Assembly: GCA_965178525.1 (NCBI GenBank)
Contig: CBCXVS010000012.1
Location: forward strand, 1-49,489
Length of the DNA: 49,489 nucleotides
DNA from: CBCXVS01 sp965178525
GTDB lineage: Bacteria; Tectomicrobia; Entotheonellia; Entotheonellales; Entotheonellaceae
Reading direction: 5' to 3'
Shown here: positions 41,054-49,489 of the stretch, in pieces
Position numbering within the stretch: the stretch's first letter is position 1
How the letters are laid out: each line of letters starts with the position of its first letter
Program-made: the position numbers and the translations under genes
The notes under the pieces: model-generated
What the model saw: the letters and a program-made list of their open reading frames with translations, nothing else
What the model was told of the DNA's origin: nothing
The model's database searches: none

Positions 41054-43007
41054 ACTTACTGCACGAGGGTTGAGGAAGCGGCCATTCGGTCTGTGGCAGA
41101 AATTCCTCCTGGCGTTCACTGCTCTCGTGGTGGGACTCATCATCTGCTTATTGCTCATCGTCGAAAACCGGCAGCGGGCCTCGATTATTCACCAAGTGAA
41201 AAAACGCGGCATCACCATGGCGACACAACTGGCGGCGGTGAGCACCCGATCGCTCCTGACGTATGACTTCGTGTTATTGGAACAAGATACGGAGAAAGTC
41301 AGCCGGAATCAGGATGTGCTCCATGTCATTATCCTCGATCGTGAGGGGCAGGTGGCGGCCTATAGCGGACATGATGCCCAACAGGGCAAGGTCTTGCAAG
41401 ATGACATTAGCCAGCGTGCCGAGCAGGCACAAAAACTCCTGATCCAGGAGGTGAAGGGCGAGCAGGGGAAGGTGGCGTATTACGATATTGCAGTGCCGGT
41501 GTTCATACAGGCGAGCAAAGACAAATGGGGCACGGTACGCGTGGGCTTATCTCTGAACGACATGTGGGCCGAGATCCGCCGCACGCGGCGGCAGGTCCTC
41601 CAACTCGGTGTGGTGGGCGTGGTGCTCGGCACCGTGGCGGCGGCTTTCCTGGCACGCCGCATTGCCGCGCCGATTCAGGACTTGACGGCAGGGACGATCG
41701 CCGTCGCGCATGGGGATTTGCAGCATGTGATTCCCATCCGTACGCGGGATGAAATTGCCGTGTTGGCGACGAATTTCAATCACATGACGGCGCAGCTGTT
41801 GAAACATCGGATGGCTCTCGAAGCCGCCAACCGCGAACTCGACGACAAGGTTCACGAACTCTCCATCCTGGCCAACTACAATGAAAATATCCTCACCTCG
41901 ATGAGCAGCGGATTGTTTACCCTCGACCTCGATGGCCGTTTTGAAACGTTTAATGCCATGGCGGAAACCATCCTGGATCTGTGCGGCACGGAGGTGCGTG
42001 GTCAACCCTACCAGCACATCCTGGCCGCCCACACGCCCCTGGTGCAGATGATCGACACCTCGTATCGGCGCCACACACCCCTCACCGTGCCGCGCCTCGA
42101 GTTGGACCGGCCCGATGGCCAGCGTCTGCCCCTGGGCCTGCGCACGGCGACGTTACAGGATCATGATGGCAGCACGGTCGGCCTGTTGGCTATTTTTGAG
42201 GATTTATCGCCGATGCAAATGCTAAAGCACCGTCTGCGCCGCGCCGACCGTCTTGCTACCCTGGGGCACGTGGCGGCGGGGTTGGCGCACGAGATCAAAA
42301 ATCCGCTGACGTCCGTGCGCGCGTTTGTACAACTGGTGCGCCAAAAACATGACGATAGCCATTTCATTGAGCAATTTGACCGTGTGGTCCTGCACGAAGT
42401 GGATCGAATCAATGCCATCGTCGAAGAGCTGCTGGATCTGACCCGCCCAGCGCCGTTGCATCGCGTGCCACTGGATGTGTTGGCGATCCTGCAGCGAGTT
42501 ACCGACACGTACACAGAGCCGATGCGGCAGCAGCAGATCCATATGGAAACCGCTTGGCCCGATACCCTGCCACCATTAGAAGCGGATGCGGAGCAACTGC
42601 AGCGGGCCTTCGGCAACATTACCCTCAATGCCATCGAAGCCATGTCCGACGGGGGGACGTTGCGCATCGCATGTCATGCCGTCCCCCGCTCGCTCGATGA
42701 TATCATGTCATCTGGCTATCCGGAACCACTCGGCAGCTCCCAAGTCGAGCCGGATGATCATTACACCACCGATATTGCGATCGCCTTTTGTGATACTGGC
42801 GCCGGTATTCCGGCGGAGCAGCTGGATAACCTCTTTACACCCTTTTTTACCACGAAGCGTCGGGGGACAGGGTGAGGGTTGGCGTTGACGCACAAAATCA
42901 TTGAAGAGCATGGCGGTAGTATCCAGGTTACCAGCACACTCGGAGAGGGAACCACGATGACCGTCACCTTGCCCTGCTCTCCCACAACGTTTCCGTCCGC
43001 TGCCTGA
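41022..43007 (+). pseudogene. Membrane sensor histidine kinase with an in-frame TGA
   Basis: The first helix (FLLAFTALVVGLIICLLLIV), a periplasmic domain of about 140 residues, a second helix near 195, a HAMP linker, a PAS domain and a HisKA box (GLAHEIKNPLTSVRAF, His near 424) precede the ATP-binding domain. The frame stops at TGA (42873-42875) within the glycine box: RRGTG-stop-GLALTHKIIEEHGG. The family has Leu there (GTGLGLA). After the TGA the same frame runs through the rest of the domain to a normal end at 43007. One base change (TTA to TGA) explains it. Read-through or sequence error would restore a full kinase. It overlaps the binding-protein gene and would pair with the regulator at 36967. 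Confidence 0.8.
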
Positions 43008-43260
43008 TTTTTTTTCGAACTTGCACACGTTTCTAGGCATGCTTCCGCCGTATTTTTTCCTCACTTCCGCCTCCGATCGAGTTTGGTCTACATGTTGTAC
43101 GCTTCCCGGGCTGCCTCCTCTGCGTGCGCCTAGCAGCCGCAACTCTGTGTATAAAAAAGCGTTCCCGGAGTTTTCTAAAGAGCCGGAAATGGCATGTATA
43201 TTGCTGTGTGTGATAGAGACGCATATACACATCGACGGTCGAAGGAGGTTAAAAACAGTG

Positions 43261-43485
43261 ATGGAGCCGGAGCTGCTATTGAGTGAACATTTCCTATGGG
43301 AGGGCAGATGTTATCTCGTTCATGTCTATCGCTATCCTCAAGGGAATTCTCGTTGTTCGCATATGGCAACGACGGCTCTCGGGCCGGACGACTATGTCAT
43401 TAGTGATGGATCTTCCGTCGAGGATGTCTTGTACAAACAGCAGGCCATTTTGCCGCTGGCCATTTTGTCACGCTCGATGACCTAA
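43261..43485 (+). CDS. Hypothetical protein, 74 residues
   Basis: ATG at 43261 follows GAAGGAGG, 12 nt upstream. The product reads LLLSEHFLWEGRCYLVHVYR, has SRCSHMATTALGPDDYVISD, and ends LAILSRSMT. It is soluble with no signal or metal motif. The good ribosome site and even composition suggest a real gene, but I do not recognise the family. It ends 5 bp from the convergent ORF at 43491. Confidence 0.5.
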   Translation: MEPELLLSEHFLWEGRCYLVHVYRYPQGNSRCSHMATTALGPDDYVISDGSSVEDVLYKQQAILPLAILSRSMT

Positions 43486-43490
43486 AGCCG

Positions 43491-43754
43491 TCAGACCGAT
43501 CCAGGACAGGACCGCGTCGGGCGGCTTGGCAACGTTCCGGCCCGGAAAATGTCTTCTGGTGGGCTGAGGTCCGTGAGGCCATCGTCCAGGGCCAAGCGGT
43601 AGGCCGTGTGCGCGGAATCGATGGCATAGGCGACAGTGCGGCAGAGTTCCTGAAAGTGTTCTGCATCCACCCGCATGGCCATGCGACGCATGTCATAACG
43701 TGCGATGTCCATGGACGTGAGGGGTGGATGGTGGCCGGCCATGCTGGCTCTCAT
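43491..43754 (-). CDS. Hypothetical protein, 87 residues, coupled to the transketolase-like pseudogene
   Basis: The ATG at 43754 overlaps the stop of the preceding relic (TGATG), a sign of translational coupling. The middle of the product reads MRVDAEHFQELCRTVAYAID and ALDDGLTDLSPPEDIF, which looks like a helical protein. The family is not recognised, and the C-terminal stretch is rich in Pro and Ser and may be frame-shifted tail. It may have served with the enzyme encoded upstream. Confidence 0.35.
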   Translation of the reverse strand: MRASMAGHHPPLTSMDIARYDMRRMAMRVDAEHFQELCRTVAYAIDSAHTAYRLALDDGLTDLSPPEDIFRAGTLPSRPTRSCPGSV

Positions 43755-44549
43755 CAGGTAAACAAGAGCTGCGTCATAACGCTGAGGACAGCGTCCGCGT
43801 CAATGCCGTGCTTATGGTACAAATCCGGCAGGGCGGCCGACTCCCCAAAGGCGGTGACACCCAACGCCCGTACAGGAGCATGCAGCGAGCAGCGGGTCCA
43901 GCTTGCGACGTGGGGGCGGCAAGGGAAACCCCCGCCGCGCCAGAGAACGGTGCAGCCATATCTGCTCCAGGCTCTGCGGGGCAAACCCTTCCCACTCGGC
44001 GCCGGCTGCAATGTCGTGCGCCTCCTGCAACGCCGCCAATTGCCCATCAGTAAGGAGTGCGGCATGATTTTCCAAGTGTCCGGCAATGGGCAACCCCCAG
44101 CCTTTGGTCGTATAAGCCAGGATCATGAGAGGACCCTGCATGTGGGTCGCCCGCTGCAATGTGCGCAGAATTTGATGCACATCGAGTCCTTGCTCGGATA
44201 GGCTTGCAGCCCGCCCAGGTCGCGCAGCGTACGGAGCTGCTCCTGCAGGAGGTATCCCAGCAGATATTGCAGGACGTGAAAGACCGGTGCGGCATGCGGC
44301 TTCACCGCCACATGATCATCCGCGCCTAGGACCGCACCATAGAGCGCCGTCAGGAGACTGACTAAAGAGGCGCTGCTCGCCTGATGTCCGCCGACCTTGA
44401 GATCGTCGGGACTCGGGCGGAGTTTATTGACTGTAGTGCAACAGGTAGGTGGTGAGCCACAGCACCCGTTGCTCGATCCGCTGCAGCATCAGCACGTCAT
44501 CGTCTGAGCACGTGATGTCGTGCTGGGCCATCTGTCCGTCCTGCTCCAT
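43755..44549 (-). pseudogene. Transketolase/pyruvate dehydrogenase E1-like gene with large internal deletions
   Basis: ATG at 44549 follows AGAGGAAAG, 19 bp after the thiolase stop. Recognisable pieces in order are: LMLQRIEQRVLWLTTYLLHY (start), then in another frame SPDDLKVGGHQASSASLVSL and VAVKPHAAPVFHVLQYLLG, then after a gap ILAYTTKGWGLPIAGHLENH, and finally GVTAFGESAALPDLYHKHGI at the C-terminus. Intact relatives are near 780-800 residues (about 2.4 kb); this region is 0.8 kb. Two large segments, holding the thiamine-diphosphate site and the pyrimidine domain, are missing, and at least one frameshift near 44430 separates the first pieces. It cannot be functional. Confidence 0.7.
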
Positions 44550-44568
44550 ATCTTTCCTCTGTTGGCCC

Positions 44569-45765
44569 CTAGCGGCGCTCGAAAATCGCCGCCACGCCCT
44601 GACCACCGCCCACACACATGGTCTCCAAACCATAGCGGACGTCACGGCGCTCCATCTCATGCAGGAGCGTGGTCAGGATACGTGCGCCCGTCGCGGCAAT
44701 GGGATGGCCCAGCGAAATGCCCGAGCCATTGACGTTCAGCTTCTCCTGATCCTCCAATTTCCACTCTTTCACCACGGCCAGCACCTGCGCGGCAAACGCC
44801 TCATTGAGTTCAATGAGGTCCATGTCGTCCAGGGTCATCCCGGTTTTGTCGGTGAGCTTTTGCATCGCCGGCACCGGACCGATACCCATGTACGCCGGGT
44901 GCACACCGGCCACTGACCAGCCCTTCAAGTACGCCATCGGCTTCAACCCCAGCTCCTCGAGCTTCTCTGCCGCCACCACGAGACACATCGACGCCGCGTC
45001 ATTTTGGGCGCTGGCATTGCCTGCCGTCACGGTGCCATCCGACATGAGCGGCCGCAGCCGCGCCAACGCTTCCATGGAGGTGTCCTTACGCGGCCCTTCG
45101 TCGGTATCGAAAATCTTCGGATCCCCGCGGCGCTGCGGAATGGAGACCGGCACAATTTCCGTGGCGAACTTACCGCTTTCGACCGCGGCCACGGCGCGCT
45201 GATGGCTGCGCAAGGCGTACGCATCCTGTTCCTCGCGGGAGATGTTGTGCTGTTCGGCCAAGTTTTCGGCCGTCTCGATCATGCCGGAAATGGGACCAAA
45301 GCGTTCATCCGGTGACACCGTGGCCCGCGCCCGTGTCAGCCGGTCGTGTAGGGTGACCGAGCCGAGCCGGCTGCCATAGCGTCCATCGGTCGTATAAAAT
45401 TCCACTCGGCTCATGCTTTCCGTACCGCCGGCCAAGACCACGTCGGCATTGTCGGTTTGAATCATCATCGCGGCGTTGAGAATCGATTGCAGCCCGGATG
45501 AACAGCGGCGATCCAGCTGATATCCCGGTACCTCGATCGGCAGCCCGGCTTTTAAGGCACACAAGCGTCCGATCGCGGGTTCTTCCCCGCTGGCATAGCC
45601 ATGACCGAGAATCACATCGTCGATCTTTTCCGGATCCAGACCGGTTTTGTCCAAGATCGCTTTGATCACTGTCGATCCAAGCTCCGCAGCCGGTACATCC
45701 TTCAACGACCCGCTAAACCCCCCTACCGCGGTCCGCAGTGGGCTGACGATGGCGACTTCTCTCAC
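44569..45765 (-). CDS. Acetyl-CoA acetyltransferase (thiolase)
   Basis: The 398-residue enzyme condenses or cleaves acyl-CoA units. The nucleophilic Cys lies in LDRRCSSGLQSIL, the His in SGISLGHPIAATGARI and the second Cys in LETMCVGGGQGVAA; GGTESMSR and NEAFAAQ motifs are in place. ATG at 45765 follows GGAGTATGCCGTGAG-type sequence. Degradative (longer-chain) and biosynthetic (acetoacetyl-CoA) types cannot be told apart here. The downstream transketolase-like relic was probably in the same operon. Confidence 0.92.
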   Translation of the reverse strand: MREVAIVSPLRTAVGGFSGSLKDVPAAELGSTVIKAILDKTGLDPEKIDDVILGHGYASGEEPAIGRLCALKAGLPIEVPGYQLDRRCSSGLQSILNAAMMIQTDNADVVLAGGTESMSRVEFYTTDGRYGSRLGSVTLHDRLTRARATVSPDERFGPISGMIETAENLAEQHNISREEQDAYALRSHQRAVAAVESGKFATEIVPVSIPQRRGDPKIFDTDEGPRKDTSMEALARLRPLMSDGTVTAGNASAQNDAASMCLVVAAEKLEELGLKPMAYLKGWSVAGVHPAYMGIGPVPAMQKLTDKTGMTLDDMDLIELNEAFAAQVLAVVKEWKLEDQEKLNVNGSGISLGHPIAATGARILTTLLHEMERRDVRYGLETMCVGGGQGVAAIFERR

Positions 45766-46058
45766 GGCATACTCCTTCTCACCTTACAAGTTCATACTTG
45801 ACATGGGTTCGGCCTTTCTCTTCTTAGACGCCCGGAGGCATTTTGTCAAGGAAGAATACGTGACGGCACGCCATGCATGGATGTGTGGGGTGGTTCTCCC
45901 CTGGACAGCTTCCACAAAAGTCCGTTATGATAACCCATATTACATGGCTGAGCATAGCGCCATCTCGAGAGGTGACAGACCGGGTTGATACGTTATCACA
46001 ACGGGGTCACGACGTTGACATGGGCACATGTACGGCTCAGTGTTTGGAAGGTGGCCCC
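45766..46058. other. Intergenic region between divergent thiolase and regulator genes
   Basis: The 293-bp spacer should hold both promoters. The regulator's frame is open through part of it, but no domain similarity begins before 46059. No clear promoter or repeat was identified. Confidence 0.4.
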
Positions 46059-49000
46059 ATGATCTACGTTTTTGGTGAGTACGGACTCGATAATGATGTC
46101 TATGAACTCCGCCGGGCTGGGATGACATCCAAGCTTGAGCCGAAGGCGTTCAATGTTCTGGCGTATCTCATACACCATCATGACCGGATCGTACCCAAGG
46201 ATGAACTCCTCGAACAACTGTGGGACAATCAGCACATTAGCGATGCCGCATTGAATAGCTGTATCATGGCCGCGCGCAAGGCTGTGGGCGATAGTGGCAA
46301 TGTGCAGCAGGTCATCCAGACGCATCGTGGGCGAGGCTACCGATTTATCGCGCCGTTTGAAGTACAGCATGTACCGGAGCGTGATGAATTGGCGCCGCAA
46401 CCCGAGTTCACGTCTGAAGAAACGGCCTCTCTCAACGGTGCGGAGTCTGCGGCGTTTGGCTTAGAGGCGCCGCCTTTGCCGGATGGGAGGCCATCACGTG
46501 AGCATGAGCTTGATACGGTAGAGCGTTGGTGTCTTGTCTGCGAGCATCCCAATGGGGCGCAGGCGGCGTTTTGCGTCGTCTGCGGCACGCAGCTGGCGCA
46601 GCCGTGTCCCCACTGTAGCGCCTATGTGCCCATGCCGGCGTTTTTCTGTCACACGTGTGGACGCCGCTTGGATGAGGTGATACTACCTCTGGCGCCACGT
46701 GCTGAACGGATGCATAGCCCGTTAGCCGGGCGTGAGGACGAGCTGGACGTACTTCGCACATGCGTGCGCCAAGACGTACTTCGCACATGCGTGCGCCAAG
46801 TGGTTACCGGCCAGGGGCAGGTCGTGGACATGGTCGGGGAGGCCGGTATGGGGAAATCGCGCCTTCTGAGTGAGGTGCGCCGGCACGTGCGGCCACAGCC
46901 GATCACCTATGTCCAAGGGGCCTGTCTGCCATCGCAGCGGGTGGCGCCCGGTGTGCCGATTCGCGAGATTCTCCGGCAGTGCTGCGGGCTGACGGCAGCC
47001 GGGAGCCTCGACATGACGCGAGCACGGCTCGAGCAGCGGCTCCGGCAGTTCGGCCTGGAGCCAGATGTTGATGTGCCGTATTTGCTCTACGTGTTGTCCG
47101 GTCAGGATCCCCGCGGCGCCTTGTTGGCACAGACGCCCGACACCATAAAAATCTATACCTTACGAGCGCTTCGACGCTTGCTCTGTGCCTGCAGTAAGTT
47201 CCAACCGTTGATCCTAGCGGTCGAGGACATCCAGTGGATCGATCAAACGTCGGAAGACTGTCTCGTGTCGCTGGCGGCGTGTCTTGCCACCGTGCCGGTC
47301 TTACTGCTCGTGACCCGCCGGCCCGGCCCACGGCCCGCTTGGCTCGAAACGATTGCAGCCACTCAGATCGCCTTGCAACCGCTGTCCGTACCTGCCCGTC
47401 TGCACTTGGTTCGGGCCATGCTGGCGTCGGAATATATCCCGCCGCCTTTGGAGCAGGCGGTGATGGCCAACACGGCTGGCAATCCCGCGTTTGTGACGGA
47501 GATCACGTACTACTATGTCGAGTCCGGGGCGCCCGGCAGTGAGGAGATGCTACCCACATCCCTCGACGCGATCGTGACGGCGCGGCTCGACCGCTTACCG
47601 CGCCTGCCCCGGTTGCTCGTGCAAACGGCGTCCATCCTGGGACGTGCGTTTTCCCTATGTCTCCTGCGGGAACTATGGGACGAGGCAATAGAGCCAGAGA
47701 TCGTTCTGCAAGACTTGGAGCCGCAGGCCTGGGGGTACGCCAAGCGCGATCATTCGGAGTGCGTGTATGTCTTCGCACCTGCCATGCTCCAGGAGCTGAT
47801 TTACGCAAGCCTGCCCGTACCGCAGCGGCAGACTCTGCATGCTGCTGCGGTACGGGCCTTGGAGACGTGCTATGCCGAGCACCTGGAGCCGGTCACTGGG
47901 CTTCTGGCGTGGCACTATGTGCAGGCAGGGCAGCCGGCCAAAGCTCTGCCCTTTCTGACCCACGTTGCCCAGCAGGCGGCGCAGTTGGGGGCTTATACGG
48001 ATACCGTGACGGCTGGGCAGCAGGCCCTGGAGCAGGTGGAACGTTTGCCGGCAGCGGAGCGTGCTCGCCTGCGGTTGCCCTTGGTCCTAGAGGAAGCCCG
48101 CGCGCTGACGGCCTCAGGACTTTTGCAGGAGAGTGTGGCACGTTTGCAGGCACAGCACACGGCCCTGGTGGCGTTGCACGATGTCAGACTCACCGGTCAA
48201 TATGCGTGCGTGTTAAGCCAGACGTATAGTGAGATGGGGGAGTGGGAACAGGCCGCGGGGCAGGCCCGGCAGGCCGTGACCGCGGCGCAAACGTGCCGAG
48301 ACGAGGGGCTCGCGGGGCAGGCCTACTATGTTTTGGCCATGGAGCGTTACCGCGCCGGGGCGTTCCGGGAGGGTGCGACGTATAGCCGCCAGGCCGTGGC
48401 GCTGTTGGAGCGGCCCGAGCAGCGCACGCAGCTGGCCATGGCGCATTTTGTGTTGGGACTCCATAGTCTCATCTTGGAGGATTTTTCCAGCGCCTTCGAG
48501 GCCGAGGCGCAGACCCGCGCGATTGGCGTCGCACTCGGGGATCTGCATGTGCAGGCCTATGCCGCCTGGGCGACCGGATGGATCCATGCGACGTGCGGCG
48601 ACTGGGAGAACGGCATTGCGGCGTGTCAACAGGGATTGGCGTGCGCGCCCGATCCGTTGAGCGCGGCATTGGTACTGGGTTGGTTGGGCCATGCCTATCT
48701 CGAAAAAGGGGACGCGAAGGAGGCGGTGTCGTGTTTAGAGCGGGCTATCTGGCACATGCAGCAATGCCGCTATGCGCGTATGCAGGGACTCTACACCACC
48801 TTTCTTGGCGCCGCCTATTTGCGGCAGGGCGACATGGACAAAGCACGGGAGCACGTCCGCCAAGGCTTGGATATCGTCTGGCCCACGCAGGATCATTTTG
48901 GCATCGGGTGGGGCCTGCGTATGTTGGGGCGTGTGGCCGAGACCTGTGGACACCTGGCCGAGGCGCAGCAGAAACTCAGCCAGGCATTGCAAGCGTTTCA

Positions 49001-49208
49001 CACGGTGGATGCCGCTTTTGAGGTGGCCCGGACGCGGCTTGCCTTGGCGGGCCTCGTGCAGTTACAGGGAGACCACGACGCAGCCACACACTATGTTCGG
49101 GACGCCTACCACCAGTTTGCCACCATGGATGTCCCGCTCTATGTACAGCGCGCCCAGCAACGTGCCGCTGATCTGGGACTGAGCCTCTCTGAGATAGCAA
49201 AAGAGTGA
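46059..49208 (+). CDS. Winged-helix, zinc-ribbon, STAND ATPase and TPR regulator
   Basis: ATG at 46059 follows GGAAGGTGG; an upstream frame to 45873 lacks domain similarity. The 1049-residue protein has an OmpR-type winged helix (1-107: MIYVFGEYGLDNDVYEL to GRGYRFIAP), two zinc ribbons near 155-210 (CLVC, CVVC, CPHC, CHTC), an AAA_16/STAND ATPase with Walker A GEAGMGKS near 260 and Walker B LAVEDIQWID near 385, and TPR-like repeats from about 620 to the end. Such proteins bind DNA and are switched by ligand-driven ATPase movement. A 27-bp perfect tandem duplication adds nine residues (DVLRTCVRQ twice) just before the ATPase. It is a paralogue of the regulator at the left edge. Confidence 0.85.
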   Translation: MIYVFGEYGLDNDVYELRRAGMTSKLEPKAFNVLAYLIHHHDRIVPKDELLEQLWDNQHISDAALNSCIMAARKAVGDSGNVQQVIQTHRGRGYRFIAPFEVQHVPERDELAPQPEFTSEETASLNGAESAAFGLEAPPLPDGRPSREHELDTVERWCLVCEHPNGAQAAFCVVCGTQLAQPCPHCSAYVPMPAFFCHTCGRRLDEVILPLAPRAERMHSPLAGREDELDVLRTCVRQDVLRTCVRQVVTGQGQVVDMVGEAGMGKSRLLSEVRRHVRPQPITYVQGACLPSQRVAPGVPIREILRQCCGLTAAGSLDMTRARLEQRLRQFGLEPDVDVPYLLYVLSGQDPRGALLAQTPDTIKIYTLRALRRLLCACSKFQPLILAVEDIQWIDQTSEDCLVSLAACLATVPVLLLVTRRPGPRPAWLETIAATQIALQPLSVPARLHLVRAMLASEYIPPPLEQAVMANTAGNPAFVTEITYYYVESGAPGSEEMLPTSLDAIVTARLDRLPRLPRLLVQTASILGRAFSLCLLRELWDEAIEPEIVLQDLEPQAWGYAKRDHSECVYVFAPAMLQELIYASLPVPQRQTLHAAAVRALETCYAEHLEPVTGLLAWHYVQAGQPAKALPFLTHVAQQAAQLGAYTDTVTAGQQALEQVERLPAAERARLRLPLVLEEARALTASGLLQESVARLQAQHTALVALHDVRLTGQYACVLSQTYSEMGEWEQAAGQARQAVTAAQTCRDEGLAGQAYYVLAMERYRAGAFREGATYSRQAVALLERPEQRTQLAMAHFVLGLHSLILEDFSSAFEAEAQTRAIGVALGDLHVQAYAAWATGWIHATCGDWENGIAACQQGLACAPDPLSAALVLGWLGHAYLEKGDAKEAVSCLERAIWHMQQCRYARMQGLYTTFLGAAYLRQGDMDKAREHVRQGLDIVWPTQDHFGIGWGLRMLGRVAETCGHLAEAQQKLSQALQAFHTVDAAFEVARTRLALAGLVQLQGDHDAATHYVRDAYHQFATMDVPLYVQRAQQRAADLGLSLSEIAKE
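46746..46799 (+). repeat. 27-bp in-frame tandem duplication
   Basis: The 27-bp unit at 46746-46772 is repeated exactly at 46773-46799, encoding DVLRTCVRQ twice. Identity is perfect, so the event is recent or maintained. The frame is kept. Confidence 0.9.
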
Positions 49209-49489
49209 CTTCTCCCCGCCCTGAAGGACGTTGTGACCAGAGTTGCAGGCTATCGCACATGACGCCTGCAACACAAGGGTAGAAAGGAGAGTGCTGAACC
49301 ATCAGACCCTGCGGCATCCAGGCGCCCCTACCAAGACGTGCTGCGGAGTAATCCAAGGTGCGAAGCTCTTGGGACAATGTTCCAAACGCTGAAAGCCTCA
49401 TTCGGCCAAGGACTAGGCCGAAGTTCCTCCCGTGATTCGGCGACAACTTGTTGAAATAAAAACTCAAAATCCTGAAACGAATTGACCTT
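49209..49489. other. Downstream region with hairpins, to the window end
   Basis: After the regulator stop there is an inverted repeat TTGCAGGC/GCCTGCAA (49243-49271), flanked by TTGTG/CACAA, which may end the transcript. A second hairpin, TTCGGCC/GGCCGAA, lies at 49401-49422. No gene is recognised; a minus-strand frame here has no protein-like motifs. Confidence 0.45.

Noticed and set aside
42873..42875. Selenocysteine at the kinase TGA
   Set aside because: The family has Leu there, no selenoprotein context is known for histidine kinases, and no selenocysteine hairpin was noticed after the codon.
48976..49467. Minus-strand frame at the right end
   Set aside because: It runs antisense into the TPR region of the regulator and has no domain pattern.

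Overview
The window looks like one stretch of a Gram-negative bacterial chromosome with moderately high GC. It carries a predicted outer-membrane barrel, lipoprotein-type and two-component signalling genes, sigma54 machinery and a quinol:fumarate-reductase-type operon. Large winged-helix/ATPase regulators, a dodecin, NIPSNAP, DUF169 and DUF6916-like proteins and many acyl-CoA/SDR genes recall large-genome environmental lineages such as Tectomicrobia, NC10 or Rokubacteria. That placement is an impression from gene content and was not tested. No rRNA, tRNA, CRISPR array or phage module was seen.

Layout. 1-1551: the 5' part of a minus-strand winged-helix/ATPase regulator, which turns into sodium:alanine symporter-like sequence at the extreme left edge. 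2013-7131: an insertion-sequence island. A related ATPase gene ends at a TA-flanked IS5-like element (3599-4603), followed by transposase debris, a second IS with 24-bp inverted repeats (5392-6793) and the tail of an SDR gene. 7271-15326: mostly intact single genes: NIPSNAP, a DUF169 remnant, MsrB, a zinc dehydrogenase, two unknown proteins, an SCP2-like protein beside a diiron ferritin-like protein, dodecin, and two dipeptide-type ABC permeases. 15513-19934: a molybdoenzyme operon in which the iron-sulfur and NrfD-type membrane subunits are fused. 20092-30527: a barrel protein, then a C4-dicarboxylate block: class I fumarase (+) facing a minus-strand run of 2-hydroxyacid dehydrogenase, malic enzyme, malate dehydrogenase, FrdABCD and a TauE-type exporter. 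30837-36273: a DUF6916-like protein, a MoxR-VWA fusion, SDR, PHP hydrolase and acyl-CoA dehydrogenase.

36628-43007 is the most interesting part. A sigma54 activator gene with a truncated receiver domain is followed by a well-formed -24/-12 promoter, a leader that can fold into a three-helix junction, and a 40-codon ORF for an exported peptide ending in CGCEGGGG. Next come an oligopeptide-binding lipoprotein gene (one nonsense codon, one frameshift) and an overlapping membrane histidine kinase gene (one in-frame TGA in the ATP-binding glycine box). The order suggests a peptide-sensing autoinduction circuit that is now decaying here; that reading is inference.

43261-49208 holds two small unknown proteins, an internally deleted transketolase/pyruvate-dehydrogenase-E1-like pseudogene behind an acetyl-CoA acetyltransferase gene, and a 1049-residue winged-helix/zinc-ribbon/ATPase/TPR regulator related to the gene at the left edge. 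Several spacers carry arrays with a 7-bp period.
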